Below are positions 8,576-16,322 of a stretch of 62,896 bases of DNA, piece by piece (within the stretch, counting starts at the first letter, position 1; every line of letters begins with the position of its first letter). The notes beneath the pieces are model-generated. The model saw nothing but the letters and a program-made list of their open reading frames with translations, searched no databases and had not been told where the DNA came from. The position numbers and the translations under genes were made by a program. Source of the DNA: JBGTLW01 sp964614575 (GTDB lineage: Bacteria; Planctomycetota; Phycisphaerae; Phycisphaerales; Phycisphaeraceae); NCBI GenBank assembly GCA_964614575.1, contig CAZTLX010000004.1, positions 1 through 62,896 of the forward strand, written 5' to 3'.

Positions 8576-9346
8576 ATGAACGAAGCGACGATCAAAAACT
8601 TCCTCGCCAACGTCCGGGCCCTCGCCGAACGCGACGGCACGGTCGAGCTGCGCGCCGAAAGCACACCCACCGGCTCGGTCGGCACCACCTACAAAACCCG
8701 CGTGCTGGAGGTCATGGACGACGGCGAACTGCTCATCGATGTCCCCGCCTTCCCCGAAGCCAACGAGCAACTCACCCGCGGCGCGCAGGTGTCGATCCTC
8801 GCGGTACACGAATCACGCCGCCTGGTCGGCTACGCCACCGTGCTGGGGGTGGAGCAGTTTGAGCTGGCCGGCGGCCATTGCACGCGCGCGCTGCGCGTCG
8901 GCCGGGCCACGTCGGTCGAATCGGCGCAGCGGCGACGGTTCTTCCGCGCCAACGCCGGCGGGGCGGTGGCGCATCCCGCCGAGCTGTTCCTCCTCGACCC
9001 CGCGACCGACGACCGCACGCCGATCGAGCGCCGGCCAATCAAGGCCTGGCTGCTCAACATCGGCGGCGGGGGTGTCGGCGTCACCGTTGATCAAGGCTCC
9101 ACCCTCGGACCCAGCCTCCGCCGCACCACCCGCTTCCTCACCTCGCTCACCCTGCCCGGCGAAGCACAACGCCTCGACGTTGTCACCAAGCTCGTCCACA
9201 TCCAGGCGATGCACAAGGACACGCTGTACCTCGGCTTCGAGTTCCTCTTCGCCGACCGGGCCGAGCAACGCCGCGTCGAAGACCTGATCATCCGCGTCAA
9301 CACCCTGCTCCAGCGCCAGCAGATCCGCCGCCAACGCGGCGCCTGA
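8576..9346 (+). CDS. PilZ-domain protein, YcgR-like (c-di-GMP effector)
   Basis: 256 residues. The N-terminal half (about 1-110) resembles the YcgR-N flagellar brake domain. The PilZ domain starts at QRRRFFR (about residue 120), which satisfies the c-di-GMP-binding RRxxR motif. The second motif, normally (D/N)xSxxG, reads NIGGGGVG, so the serine is a glycine. It probably senses cyclic di-GMP and acts on motility or surface-polysaccharide machinery, both of which have candidate genes in the window. GGAGG lies 26 nt before the ATG, too far to decide the start, so start confidence is moderate. Confidence 0.8.
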   Translation: MNEATIKNFLANVRALAERDGTVELRAESTPTGSVGTTYKTRVLEVMDDGELLIDVPAFPEANEQLTRGAQVSILAVHESRRLVGYATVLGVEQFELAGGHCTRALRVGRATSVESAQRRRFFRANAGGAVAHPAELFLLDPATDDRTPIERRPIKAWLLNIGGGGVGVTVDQGSTLGPSLRRTTRFLTSLTLPGEAQRLDVVTKLVHIQAMHKDTLYLGFEFLFADRAEQRRVEDLIIRVNTLLQRQQIRRQRGA

Positions 9347-9384
9347 TGGGCGGCCCGGCGTGCCGACTCCTCCTCAGCGCGGCG

Positions 9385-9402
9385 TGCCGACTTCAGTCGG
9401 CA
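9385..9402. promoter_or_regulatory. Palindrome at the lut promoter (operator or repeat)
   Basis: TGCCGACTTCAGTCGGCA: 8-bp arms around TC, ending 10 bp before the putative -10 of lutA (9413-9418), so it would cover the -35 region. Half of it (TGCCGACT) also occurs at 9361-9368. It could be an operator for a lactate-type regulator; a REP-type repeat is the alternative. Confidence 0.45.
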
Positions 9403-9412
9403 TGTATCGTGC

Positions 9413-9418
9413 TAAACT
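9413..9418 (+). promoter_or_regulatory. -10 element of lutA (predicted leaderless)
   Basis: TAAACT followed by 6 nt and the lutA ATG (9425). If used, transcription would start at or next to the A of the start codon. Confidence 0.45.
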
Positions 9419-9424
9419 CTACGC

Positions 9425-10171
9425 ATGCGCCTCGCCCTCTTCGTCACCTGCCTCACCGACACCTTCTACCCCCGCACCGGCATCGCGGTGGTCAAGGTGC
9501 TTGAGAAGCTCGGCCACACCGTCGAGTTCCCGCAAGCCCAGACCTGCTGCGGCCAACCGATGTGGAACAACGGCTTCCACGACGACGCCCGCGCCCTCGC
9601 CAAACGCATGGCCGAGGTCTTCGAGCCTTACGACTGTGTCGTCACGCCCTCCGGCTCGTGTGCCGCGATGATCCGCGACTACTACGAAGAGGCCTTCGAA
9701 CACGACCCGGCGATGCAGGCGAAAGTCAAAGCCCTCGCAGAGAAGACCTACGAGTTCGTCGAGTTCCTCGTCAAGGTGCTCAAGGTCGATCTCAAGCAAT
9801 ACGGCGTGAAGTGGGACGGCAAGGTGACCTACCACTACTCCTGCCACCTGCGCGGCATCGGGGTGACCGACGAAGCGGTGCGGGTGATGAACCAGATCGA
9901 CGGGCTGGAGTATGCCCCGCTCGACAAGGCCGACCAGTGCTGCGGCTTCGGCGGGACCTTCGCGATGAAGTACCCACAGATCAGCGGCGCGATGGTCCGC
10001 GACAAGGTCGGCTGCATCAAGGACACCGGCGCCGAAACGGTGGTGAGCAACGACGCCGGCTGCACGATGAACCTGTCGGGTTCGTGCCGCCGCGAGGGCG
10101 TCCACGTCCGCTTCAAGTCCCTCGCCGAGATCATCGCCGAGGGGATGGGGGTGATGGAGAATGACGAATGA
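9425..10171 (+). CDS. lutA: L-lactate oxidation Fe-S protein LutA (CCG domain)
   Basis: 248 residues. First gene of a lutABC set, the iron-sulfur complex that oxidises L-lactate to pyruvate. Two cysteine-rich CCG domains are seen: MRLALFVTCLTDTFYP and TCCGQPMWNNG in the first; YHYSCHLRG and QCCGFGGTFAMKYP in the second, plus SNDAGCTMNLSG. It matches the family length (about 240). There is no SD; a TAAACT hexamer 6 nt before the ATG points to a leaderless transcript. The lutB gene does not follow directly: an inverted-repeat-bounded GxxExxY gene sits between them. Glycolate or other 2-hydroxyacid substrates are possible, but gene order favours lactate. Confidence 0.9.
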   Translation: MRLALFVTCLTDTFYPRTGIAVVKVLEKLGHTVEFPQAQTCCGQPMWNNGFHDDARALAKRMAEVFEPYDCVVTPSGSCAAMIRDYYEEAFEHDPAMQAKVKALAEKTYEFVEFLVKVLKVDLKQYGVKWDGKVTYHYSCHLRGIGVTDEAVRVMNQIDGLEYAPLDKADQCCGFGGTFAMKYPQISGAMVRDKVGCIKDTGAETVVSNDAGCTMNLSGSCRREGVHVRFKSLAEIIAEGMGVMENDE

Positions 10172-10182
10172 GCGGGAATATG

Positions 10183-10661
10183 TGGTGAGCGCTGAGATCG
10201 CGGAGAGCGCGGAGTAAAGACAGGAGTAATTGATGACGGAGAATGAGATCGGGACGATCGTGGTTGATGCGGCAATCAAGGTGCATAGCGTATTGGGGCA
10301 GGGTCTTCTGGAATCCGTTTATGAGGCGGCTTTGGCATATGAATTGTTCAGGCGAGGCCTGAACGTGGAACGGCAGAAGGAGATCCGTGTCCCGTATGAA
10401 GATATTGATCTCGGTATCGGATTTAGAGCCGACCTGTTGGTGGCATCGCGGGTTTTGATTGAGCTCAAATCCGTGCAATCGATGACGCCTGAGTTCAGGA
10501 AGATCACGAATAACTATCTGAAACTCGGACGCTGGAAGCTCGGTTATCTCATAAACTTCAACGTGCCACTGCTTAAGCAAGGGATTGAACGCTTCGTGAA
10601 TGGGCTGGAAGAGGCCCCCGGTTTTCTTCCTCCGCGCTCTCCGCGTGCTCTGCGCGCACCA
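10183..10661 (+). mobile_element. Inverted-repeat-bounded nuclease-like cassette inside lutABC
   Basis: Left arm 10183-10220 and right arm 10625-10661 are reverse complements at about 32 of 38 positions, with a perfect 16-bp core (CGCGGAGAGCGCGGAG at 10199-10214; its complement at 10630-10645). They enclose a single gene of the GxxExxY family. The right arm encodes the last residues of that protein. The unit separates lutA from lutB, genes normally adjacent. No target-site duplication was recognised. Interpreting it as a mobile cassette is inference. Confidence 0.55.
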
Positions 10662-10670
10662 AACTCATGA
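10233..10670 (+). CDS. GxxExxY protein (PD-(D/E)XK nuclease superfamily)
   Basis: 145 residues. Carries the family-naming motif G24-L-L-E27-S-V-Y30 and a plausible PD-(D/E)XK site: E27, D67 in GFRADLL, and E77-L-K79. The GxxExxY family is usually placed in that nuclease superfamily (Pfam PDDEXK_3), but its biological role is unknown. AGGAG lies 6 nt before ATG 10233; the TTG just before it is not needed. The last 15 residues (GFLPPRSPRALRAPNS region) are encoded by the right inverted repeat. Its TGA overlaps the lutB ATG (ATGA), so it has become part of the operon by translational coupling. Confidence 0.85.
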   Translation: MTENEIGTIVVDAAIKVHSVLGQGLLESVYEAALAYELFRRGLNVERQKEIRVPYEDIDLGIGFRADLLVASRVLIELKSVQSMTPEFRKITNNYLKLGRWKLGYLINFNVPLLKQGIERFVNGLEEAPGFLPPRSPRALRAPNS

Positions 10671-12172
10671 CCACCCAGCACACCCATCCCGGCGAGCAGA
10701 TCCTCTTCCCCCCGCTGCCCTACACCGTCGGCGAGCGGTCGGATAAGGCGACGGTGGACCTGCAGCTTCAGCAGTTTGTCAATCACGCGACGCTGACCAA
10801 GGACCGCGGCCGCAAGCAGATCATGGGGGCGACGTTCGGGCAGAACGTGGACGCGGTCCGCACGCTCGCCGGGCAGATCAAGCAGCACACCCTCGACCAC
10901 CTCGACCACTACCTCGAACAGTTCATCGAGAACGCCACCGCCGCGGGCGTGCAGGTCCACTTCGCGAAGGACGGCAAGCAGGCCAACGACATCGCGGTCA
11001 GCATCGCCCAGGCCAACGGCTGCAGGCTCTGCGTCAAGAGCAAGTCGATGGTCACCGAAGAAACCCACCTGCTGCCCGCGCTCGAAAGCATCGGCTGCGA
11101 GACCATCGAGACCGACCTGGGCGAGTTCATCCTGCAGCTCGATGGCGATGCGCCCTCGCACATCGTCACGCCGATGATCCACAAGGACCGCACCGCGGTG
11201 GCCCGCGCGTTTGTGCGCGAGCTGGGGGCCGAGTACACCGAAGATGCGGAGCAACTCACCCGCATCGCCCGCGAGCACCTGCGGCAGAAATACCGCGAGG
11301 CCGACCTGGGCATCTCCGGCGGCAACTTCCTGGTCGCCGAGACCGGCAGCGTCGTCATCTGCACCAACGAGGGCAACGGACGCCTTTGCACCAGCGCCCC
11401 CAAGACCCACATCGCGTTCGTCGGCATCGAGAAGATGATCCCGCGGCTCGAACACCTGGGCGTCATGCTCAAGGTCCTCGCCCGCAGCTCCACCGCCCAG
11501 CCGTTAACCGTGTACACGCACATCATGACCGGCCCCAGGCGCGAGCACGAGCCGGACGGCCCGCGGCAGATGCACGTCGTCCTCGTCGATAACGGCCGCA
11601 CCGAAGCCCTGCGCGAAGAGACCCGCGAGATGCTCCGCTGCATCCGCTGCGGCGCGTGCCTCAACGCCTGCCCGGTCTATCGCAAGATCGGCGGGCACAG
11701 CTACGGCGCGGTGTATTCCGGCCCCATCGGCGCGATCCTCACCCCCGTCCTCAAGGGCCTGGAAAACTACCCCGACCTGCCCCACGCCTCGTCGCTCTGC
11801 GGCGCGTGTTACGAGGCCTGCCCGGTCAAGATCAACATCCCGAAATATCTGATCAAGCTCCGCGCCGACCTGGTCAACGCCCGGCTCGACAAGCCCGCCG
11901 ACCGCGCGTTCATGCGCCTCTGGGCACGCAGCCTCCGCAACCAGACCACCTTCCGGCTCGGCGGGTGGAGCCAGAAGTGGATGTTCCGCCTGCTCGCCAC
12001 GTTCAACGGCTCGCACGAAGCCGGCAGCGACTACGCCGCCCGCGGCTGGCTCCGCAAAGCGCCCGGACCCGTTGCCGGCTGGACCGCCGCCCGCGACATG
12101 CCCACGCCGCCCGCACGCAGCTTCCGGCATTGGTGGAAACACGAGCACGCCCGCGGGGAGATCAACCGATGA
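10667..12172 (+). CDS. lutB: L-lactate oxidation Fe-S protein LutB
   Basis: 501 residues. LutB has an N-terminal LUD domain (NFLVAETGSVVICTNEGNGR is its signature) and two 4Fe-4S motifs: CIRCGACLNACPVY (about 326-339) and LCGACYEACPVKINIPK (about 379-395). It transfers electrons within the LutABC lactate dehydrogenase complex. The ATG overlaps the stop of the GxxExxY gene by 4 bp, and it has no convincing SD of its own because the upstream bases belong to the inverted repeat. The C-terminal tail is basic and ends 4 bp inside lutC. The size (about 470-490 in the family) is normal. Confidence 0.92.
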   Translation: MTTQHTHPGEQILFPPLPYTVGERSDKATVDLQLQQFVNHATLTKDRGRKQIMGATFGQNVDAVRTLAGQIKQHTLDHLDHYLEQFIENATAAGVQVHFAKDGKQANDIAVSIAQANGCRLCVKSKSMVTEETHLLPALESIGCETIETDLGEFILQLDGDAPSHIVTPMIHKDRTAVARAFVRELGAEYTEDAEQLTRIAREHLRQKYREADLGISGGNFLVAETGSVVICTNEGNGRLCTSAPKTHIAFVGIEKMIPRLEHLGVMLKVLARSSTAQPLTVYTHIMTGPRREHEPDGPRQMHVVLVDNGRTEALREETREMLRCIRCGACLNACPVYRKIGGHSYGAVYSGPIGAILTPVLKGLENYPDLPHASSLCGACYEACPVKINIPKYLIKLRADLVNARLDKPADRAFMRLWARSLRNQTTFRLGGWSQKWMFRLLATFNGSHEAGSDYAARGWLRKAPGPVAGWTAARDMPTPPARSFRHWWKHEHARGEINR

Positions 12173-12861
12173 CCCACCACAGCGCCCAACTCGGCGAATC
12201 CCGCGAATCGTTCCTCGCCCGCGTGCATCAGGCGCTCGGCCGCGACGCCACCGCCGCACCCAACGAGCCCGCGCCCGCGGTCGATGAAGCATTGGTCCGC
12301 CTCGCCTCGGCCGACGACGATCTGGTGGGCCTGTTCGCCCGGCGTGCGGGTGAAGTCGGTCTGAAGGTGCATCGCGTGTCCCAGGCCGACGCCGCCTCGA
12401 AGGCCGTCGCGCTGCTCGGTGAACTGGGCGCGACGCGCCTTGTCTGCCATGCCGGCGCGACCGGCGAGGCGATCGGATTGCGTGCAGCCCTCGGCGGTTG
12501 TTTCACCTTCATCGAACCCGACGCCGAGGGCTTCGGCCCGTGCTACGACAGCGATGCGGGCATCAGTGATGTCCACGCCGCGCTCGCCGAGACCGGCACG
12601 CTCATCTGCTGCAGCGGCCGCGATCGCCCACGCGCCACCTCTCTGGTCCCGCCCAATCACCTTGCCCTTGTTCGCGCCTCCGACATCCTGCCCGACATGC
12701 TCGACTACTGGGCCCGCCTCCAGGGCATCCCCGGCCGCGACCTGCCCTCCAGCCAGGCCTTCATCACCGGCCCCTCCAAAACCGCCGACATCGAGGGCAT
12801 CCTCGTGACCGGTGTCCACGGCCCCGGCCGCGTCGATGTCCTGCTCATCCAGGACTTGTGA
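12169..12861 (+). CDS. lutC: L-lactate oxidation protein LutC
   Basis: 230 residues, LUD domain protein. LutC is the third part of the LutABC complex. Family features seen: SRESFLARVHQALGR at the N-terminus, ALAETGTLICCSG and PRATSLVPPNHLALVR in the middle, and ITGPSKTADIEGILVTGVHGP at the C-terminus (SxTADIE...HGP is typical). The start ATG overlaps the lutB stop (ATGA), and GGGGAG is well placed upstream. Last gene of the operon; a REP-like hairpin follows 26 bp downstream. Confidence 0.92.
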   Translation: MTHHSAQLGESRESFLARVHQALGRDATAAPNEPAPAVDEALVRLASADDDLVGLFARRAGEVGLKVHRVSQADAASKAVALLGELGATRLVCHAGATGEAIGLRAALGGCFTFIEPDAEGFGPCYDSDAGISDVHAALAETGTLICCSGRDRPRATSLVPPNHLALVRASDILPDMLDYWARLQGIPGRDLPSSQAFITGPSKTADIEGILVTGVHGPGRVDVLLIQDL

Positions 12862-12886
12862 TCCACCCCCCATCACTCCCCACCCC

Positions 12887-12926
12887 AAGCTCGCCGATGC
12901 GCAGCGCAGCGGAGCTTCGGCGGGAT
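12887..12926. repeat. REP-like hairpin, short family (copy 2)
   Basis: AAGCTCGCCGATGCGCAGCG core followed by GCTTCGGCGGGAT. Same element as at 7811-7844, here between convergent lutC and the PEP-CTERM gene. Confidence 0.7.
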
Positions 12927-12948
12927 CGAGATTCGTCTGTCCCTCCCC

Positions 12949-14010
12949 TCACCGCCCCCGACGCAACACCAGCACCCCCATCGCCCCCAGCATCGCCAGC
13001 GTCCCCGGCTCGGGAATGTTGCCTTCCAGATGCACCACATAGAGGCTCTGGGTCAGACCACCACCGTCGTCGGAGACCAGGATCAGGGCGTGGTCGCCGT
13101 TGTCCAGCTTCGGCCCCAATGCCAGGCCCTCGAAGTTCGTGGTCAGAAACGTCCGCTCCCACAACAGCGTTTTGCCCACCGCCGTCCAGGACTCGTCGGC
13201 CAGGTTGCCATCACCGTCGGCATCGAGGCTGGCGATCGACGCGATGTCGCTTGCGCCGGCAAAGTCCACCTCATAAATCCGCGACCGCGCGCCCAGGCTC
13301 GCCTCGCGCTCCAGCACCAGGACCTTGCCGTTGGGCAGCACCAGCATCGCCGAGACCCCGCTGGCCAGCGGCGGCGCGAGCGGCGCGGTGTTGCGGATCG
13401 GGTCGGTGACATACGCCCATTGCTTGCCGTTGGCCAGGTTGGTCATGCGCACCGCCGTGCCTTGCGTGGTGCTCGCTGTCGGCCCGTCATCGGTGCCGCC
13501 GGCCTTGAACAGCGCTTCCTCGTTGGCGATCCACAGGTCGCCGTTGTCGCGCCGGGCGATAGATTCGAGGGAGAGGTTGTTGCGCGCGTCGGCGTAGACC
13601 GCGGGGATGCCCAGGTCGGCACCGACCTGCGTGCCATCAAGCTGATACCGCGCGACGCGCGGCCCGGTCTCGTCCACGACGATCACGGTGCTGGTGGTCG
13701 GGTCGTAGGCCAGGTCTTCCAGGTCGGTCGAGCCGGCCAACACGACCGACGCGCCCAGCGCCGCGGTGGCGGGATCGATCAGCCCCGTCGCGGTGCTCAG
13801 ATCGATCGTGACGTTGTAAAGCTTCCCGCCCTTGTCGCCCACCGCCAGGTACTGATTGCCGCCGACGTAAGCGAGGCCGGACAGTTCCGCCCCGACCGCC
13901 GGCCCCAGCGTGACCAACCCCTGCCCCGGGTCGTCGATCGACAGCGCAAGCGCCGGCGGTGCGGCCAGCGCGGTGCAGAAAAGGGCAAGGACGGGGGTGA
14001 TTCGGGTCAT
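12949..14010 (-). CDS. PEP-CTERM-anchored esterase-like-phytase-type protein
   Basis: 353 residues. Signal peptide (MTRITPVLALFCTALAAPPA) and a C-terminal sorting signal: IPEPGTLAMLGAMG, hydrophobic stretch, then RRGR. This is a PEP-CTERM tripartite tail, the substrate of exosortases; an exosortase gene lies at 41508. The body looks like the beta-propeller 'esterase-like activity of phytase' domain (LSGLAYVGGNQYLAVGDKGGKLY, LEDLAYDPTTSTVIVVDE, FEGLALGPKLDNGDHALILVSDD). ATG 14010 has AGAGGAAA 6 nt upstream, favoured over an earlier in-frame ATG at 14043. Substrate unknown; probably exported and retained at the surface. Divergent from recG. Confidence 0.8.
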   Translation of the reverse strand: MTRITPVLALFCTALAAPPALALSIDDPGQGLVTLGPAVGAELSGLAYVGGNQYLAVGDKGGKLYNVTIDLSTATGLIDPATAALGASVVLAGSTDLEDLAYDPTTSTVIVVDETGPRVARYQLDGTQVGADLGIPAVYADARNNLSLESIARRDNGDLWIANEEALFKAGGTDDGPTASTTQGTAVRMTNLANGKQWAYVTDPIRNTAPLAPPLASGVSAMLVLPNGKVLVLEREASLGARSRIYEVDFAGASDIASIASLDADGDGNLADESWTAVGKTLLWERTFLTTNFEGLALGPKLDNGDHALILVSDDGGGLTQSLYVVHLEGNIPEPGTLAMLGAMGVLVLRRGR

Positions 14011-14074
14011 ACGATTTCCTCTCCCGCCGCCATTATGCCACATCCGCGGATCGCGGGGAACCTTGTTCTCGGGT

Positions 14075-14080
14075 TAAGAT
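14075..14080 (+). promoter_or_regulatory. -10 element of recG (predicted leaderless)
   Basis: TAAGAT, 6 nt before the recG ATG at 14087; no ribosome site and no clear -35. Confidence 0.4.
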
Positions 14081-14086
14081 TCGACG

Positions 14087-16255
14087 ATGCCCCCGCCGAC
14101 CGCCGCGCAGACCGACGGCCAGCTCCGCCTCGCCACGCCGATCACGGACGTGCCCGGCGTCGGGCCGACGCGCGCCAAGCGGCTCGCGAGGCTGGAGATC
14201 ACGCAGGTCAGCCACCTGATCCGCCACCTGCCGATGCGCTACGAGCAGGAGCAGGCCGAATCCACCATCGCGCAGCTCGCGGTGGGGCAGATCGGCTCGG
14301 TGCGGGGCACGATCGACTACTGCGGCTGGGTGTCGATGCACGGCCGCGGCCGCAAGGGGCGATTCGAGGCGACGTTGTCCGATGACACCGGCACGCTGAG
14401 CGTGACGTGGTTCAACGCCGCGTACCTGCAGGACAAGCTGGCCGCCGGGGATGTCATCCGCGTGCAGGCGAAGGTCACGACCTTCCGCGACTACAAGCAG
14501 ATGGTCAACCCCAAGTGGGAGAAGCTGGCCGACCCGGACGAGGCGCCGGAGAAGGATGCGCGGCTGCGCCCGGTGTACCCCGCGACCGAGGACCTGCCGT
14601 CTCCGGCGATCGAGAAGCTGATCGCGCAGGTCTTGCCGCGGGTTGCGGATCAACTGGTTGACCCGCTGCCGGCCGACCTGCTTGCGCACCACGCGATGCC
14701 GACGCTGCCCGAGGCGTTCCGGATGATCCACCAGCCGACCGAGGCGGATGAGCACAAGGCGGCGCGGCGGCGGCTGGCGTATAACGAACTGCTGCTGCTG
14801 CAGACCGGCATCGCGATGAAGCGGGCGTTCGTCGAACGCACGATGGTCGCGCCGAAGCTCACGTTCAACGACGCGATCGATCAGCACATCCGCGCCCGCT
14901 TCCCCTTCCCGCTCACCGATTCGCAGGCCGAGGTGGTCGCCCAGATCGTGGCGGACCTGCAGCGGCCACGCCCGATGAATCGCTTGCTGCAGGGTGATGT
15001 CGGTGCCGGCAAGACGGTGGTGGCGCTCTACGCCTTGCTGCTGGCGGTGGCCGACCGCAAGCAGGGCGTGCTCATGGCCCCGACGGAGCTGCTGGCCGAG
15101 CAGCACTTCTTGTCGATCAGCCGGATGCTCGCGGGCTCGAACGTAACTGTCGAGCTGATGACGGGCGGGCAGAGCACCGCGGGATCGGCCGAGCGTAAGG
15201 CGCAGCTCGCACGCATCGCCGACGGCTCGATCGACATCGTCGTCGGCACGCACGCCCTGGTGTCGGATGTGGTGCGGTTTCACGACCTGGCCGTGGCGGT
15301 GATCGACGAGCAGCACCGCTTCGGCGTGATGCAACGTGCCGCGTTCCGGGCGCGCAAGGGCGAGGAGGCGAAGGCGGACGACGGCCGGGTGTTGACCCCG
15401 CACCACCTGGTCATGACCGCCACGCCGATCCCGCGCACGCTCTCGCTGACCGTCTTCGGCGATCTGGATATCTCCACGATCCGTGGCCTGCCGCCCGGCC
15501 GAACGCCGATCGACACGCGCGTCGTGGGTGAAGACAAGGCCGACGAGGTGTACACCTACCTGCGCAAGCGGCTGGGCCGCGGCGAGCAGGCGTACATCGT
15601 CGTCCCCACCATCGACGAGGCGGGCCTCGCCACCGAGAAGCAGCTCAAGTCGGTCAACACCCACATGAAGCTGCTGCAGGACAAGTTTTTCAGGGGGTTT
15701 CGGCTCGCGGCGGTCCACGGCCGGCTCAAGCGCGAAACCCGGCAGCGCATCATGGAGCGGTTCCGCGCCGGCAAGATCGACGCGCTGGTCGCGACGACGG
15801 TGATCGAGGTCGGCGTGGATGTGCCCAACGCGACGCTGATGGTGGTCGAGCACGCCGAGCGCTTCGGCCTGGCGCAGTTGCACCAGCTCCGCGGGCGCAT
15901 CGGCCGCGGCGCGACGGGGCGGCGGAGCCTCTGCGTGTTCATCGCCGAGCCGACCACCGAGGAATCGCAGGCGCGGATGCAGGCGATCGGGCAGACCGGC
16001 GACGGGTTCAAGATCGCCGAGCACGACTTCGAGATCCGCGGCATGGGCGAGCTGTTCGGCACGCGGCAGCACGGCCTGCCGCCGCTGCGCGTCGCCGACC
16101 TTTCGCGCGATATGGACCTGCTCAAGCTCGCCCGACGCGACGCCGCCGCGCTGATCCAGAACGACCCGACGCTCAACCAACCCGGCCACGCGCTGCTCCG
16201 CAAGGTCCTGCTGCACCAGTACGGCGACGCGCTGGGCCTGGTCGATGTGGGCTAG
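14087..16255 (+). CDS. recG: ATP-dependent DNA helicase RecG
   Basis: 722 residues. Branch-migration helicase that regresses stalled forks and processes Holliday junctions. N-terminal wedge/OB domain (ITDVPGVGPTRAKRLARLEI, then GWVSMHGRGRKGRFEATLSD), helicase motif I GDVGAGKT (about 305), motif II DEQHRFG (DExH, about 407), motif III TATPIPRT, motif V/VI region ATTVIEVGVDVPNAT and QLRGRIGRG, and the C-terminal TRG element (GDGFKIAEHDFEIRGMGELFG). Complete compared with the family (about 690). There is no SD; a TAAGAT 6 nt upstream suggests a leaderless message. The next gene starts 67 bp downstream. Confidence 0.96.
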   Translation: MPPPTAAQTDGQLRLATPITDVPGVGPTRAKRLARLEITQVSHLIRHLPMRYEQEQAESTIAQLAVGQIGSVRGTIDYCGWVSMHGRGRKGRFEATLSDDTGTLSVTWFNAAYLQDKLAAGDVIRVQAKVTTFRDYKQMVNPKWEKLADPDEAPEKDARLRPVYPATEDLPSPAIEKLIAQVLPRVADQLVDPLPADLLAHHAMPTLPEAFRMIHQPTEADEHKAARRRLAYNELLLLQTGIAMKRAFVERTMVAPKLTFNDAIDQHIRARFPFPLTDSQAEVVAQIVADLQRPRPMNRLLQGDVGAGKTVVALYALLLAVADRKQGVLMAPTELLAEQHFLSISRMLAGSNVTVELMTGGQSTAGSAERKAQLARIADGSIDIVVGTHALVSDVVRFHDLAVAVIDEQHRFGVMQRAAFRARKGEEAKADDGRVLTPHHLVMTATPIPRTLSLTVFGDLDISTIRGLPPGRTPIDTRVVGEDKADEVYTYLRKRLGRGEQAYIVVPTIDEAGLATEKQLKSVNTHMKLLQDKFFRGFRLAAVHGRLKRETRQRIMERFRAGKIDALVATTVIEVGVDVPNATLMVVEHAERFGLAQLHQLRGRIGRGATGRRSLCVFIAEPTTEESQARMQAIGQTGDGFKIAEHDFEIRGMGELFGTRQHGLPPLRVADLSRDMDLLKLARRDAAALIQNDPTLNQPGHALLRKVLLHQYGDALGLVDVG

Positions 16256-16322
16256 GAAAGGGGCCGCCCCCCGCGTGCTCTGTGCGCGCAATCCCTCACC
16301 CGGATCGGTAGGATTTCGCGTC

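Noticed and set aside
10233..10670. GxxExxY gene as a normal lut operon component
   Set aside because: It has no relation to lactate oxidation and is exactly bounded by inverted repeats, so insertion is the simpler reading.
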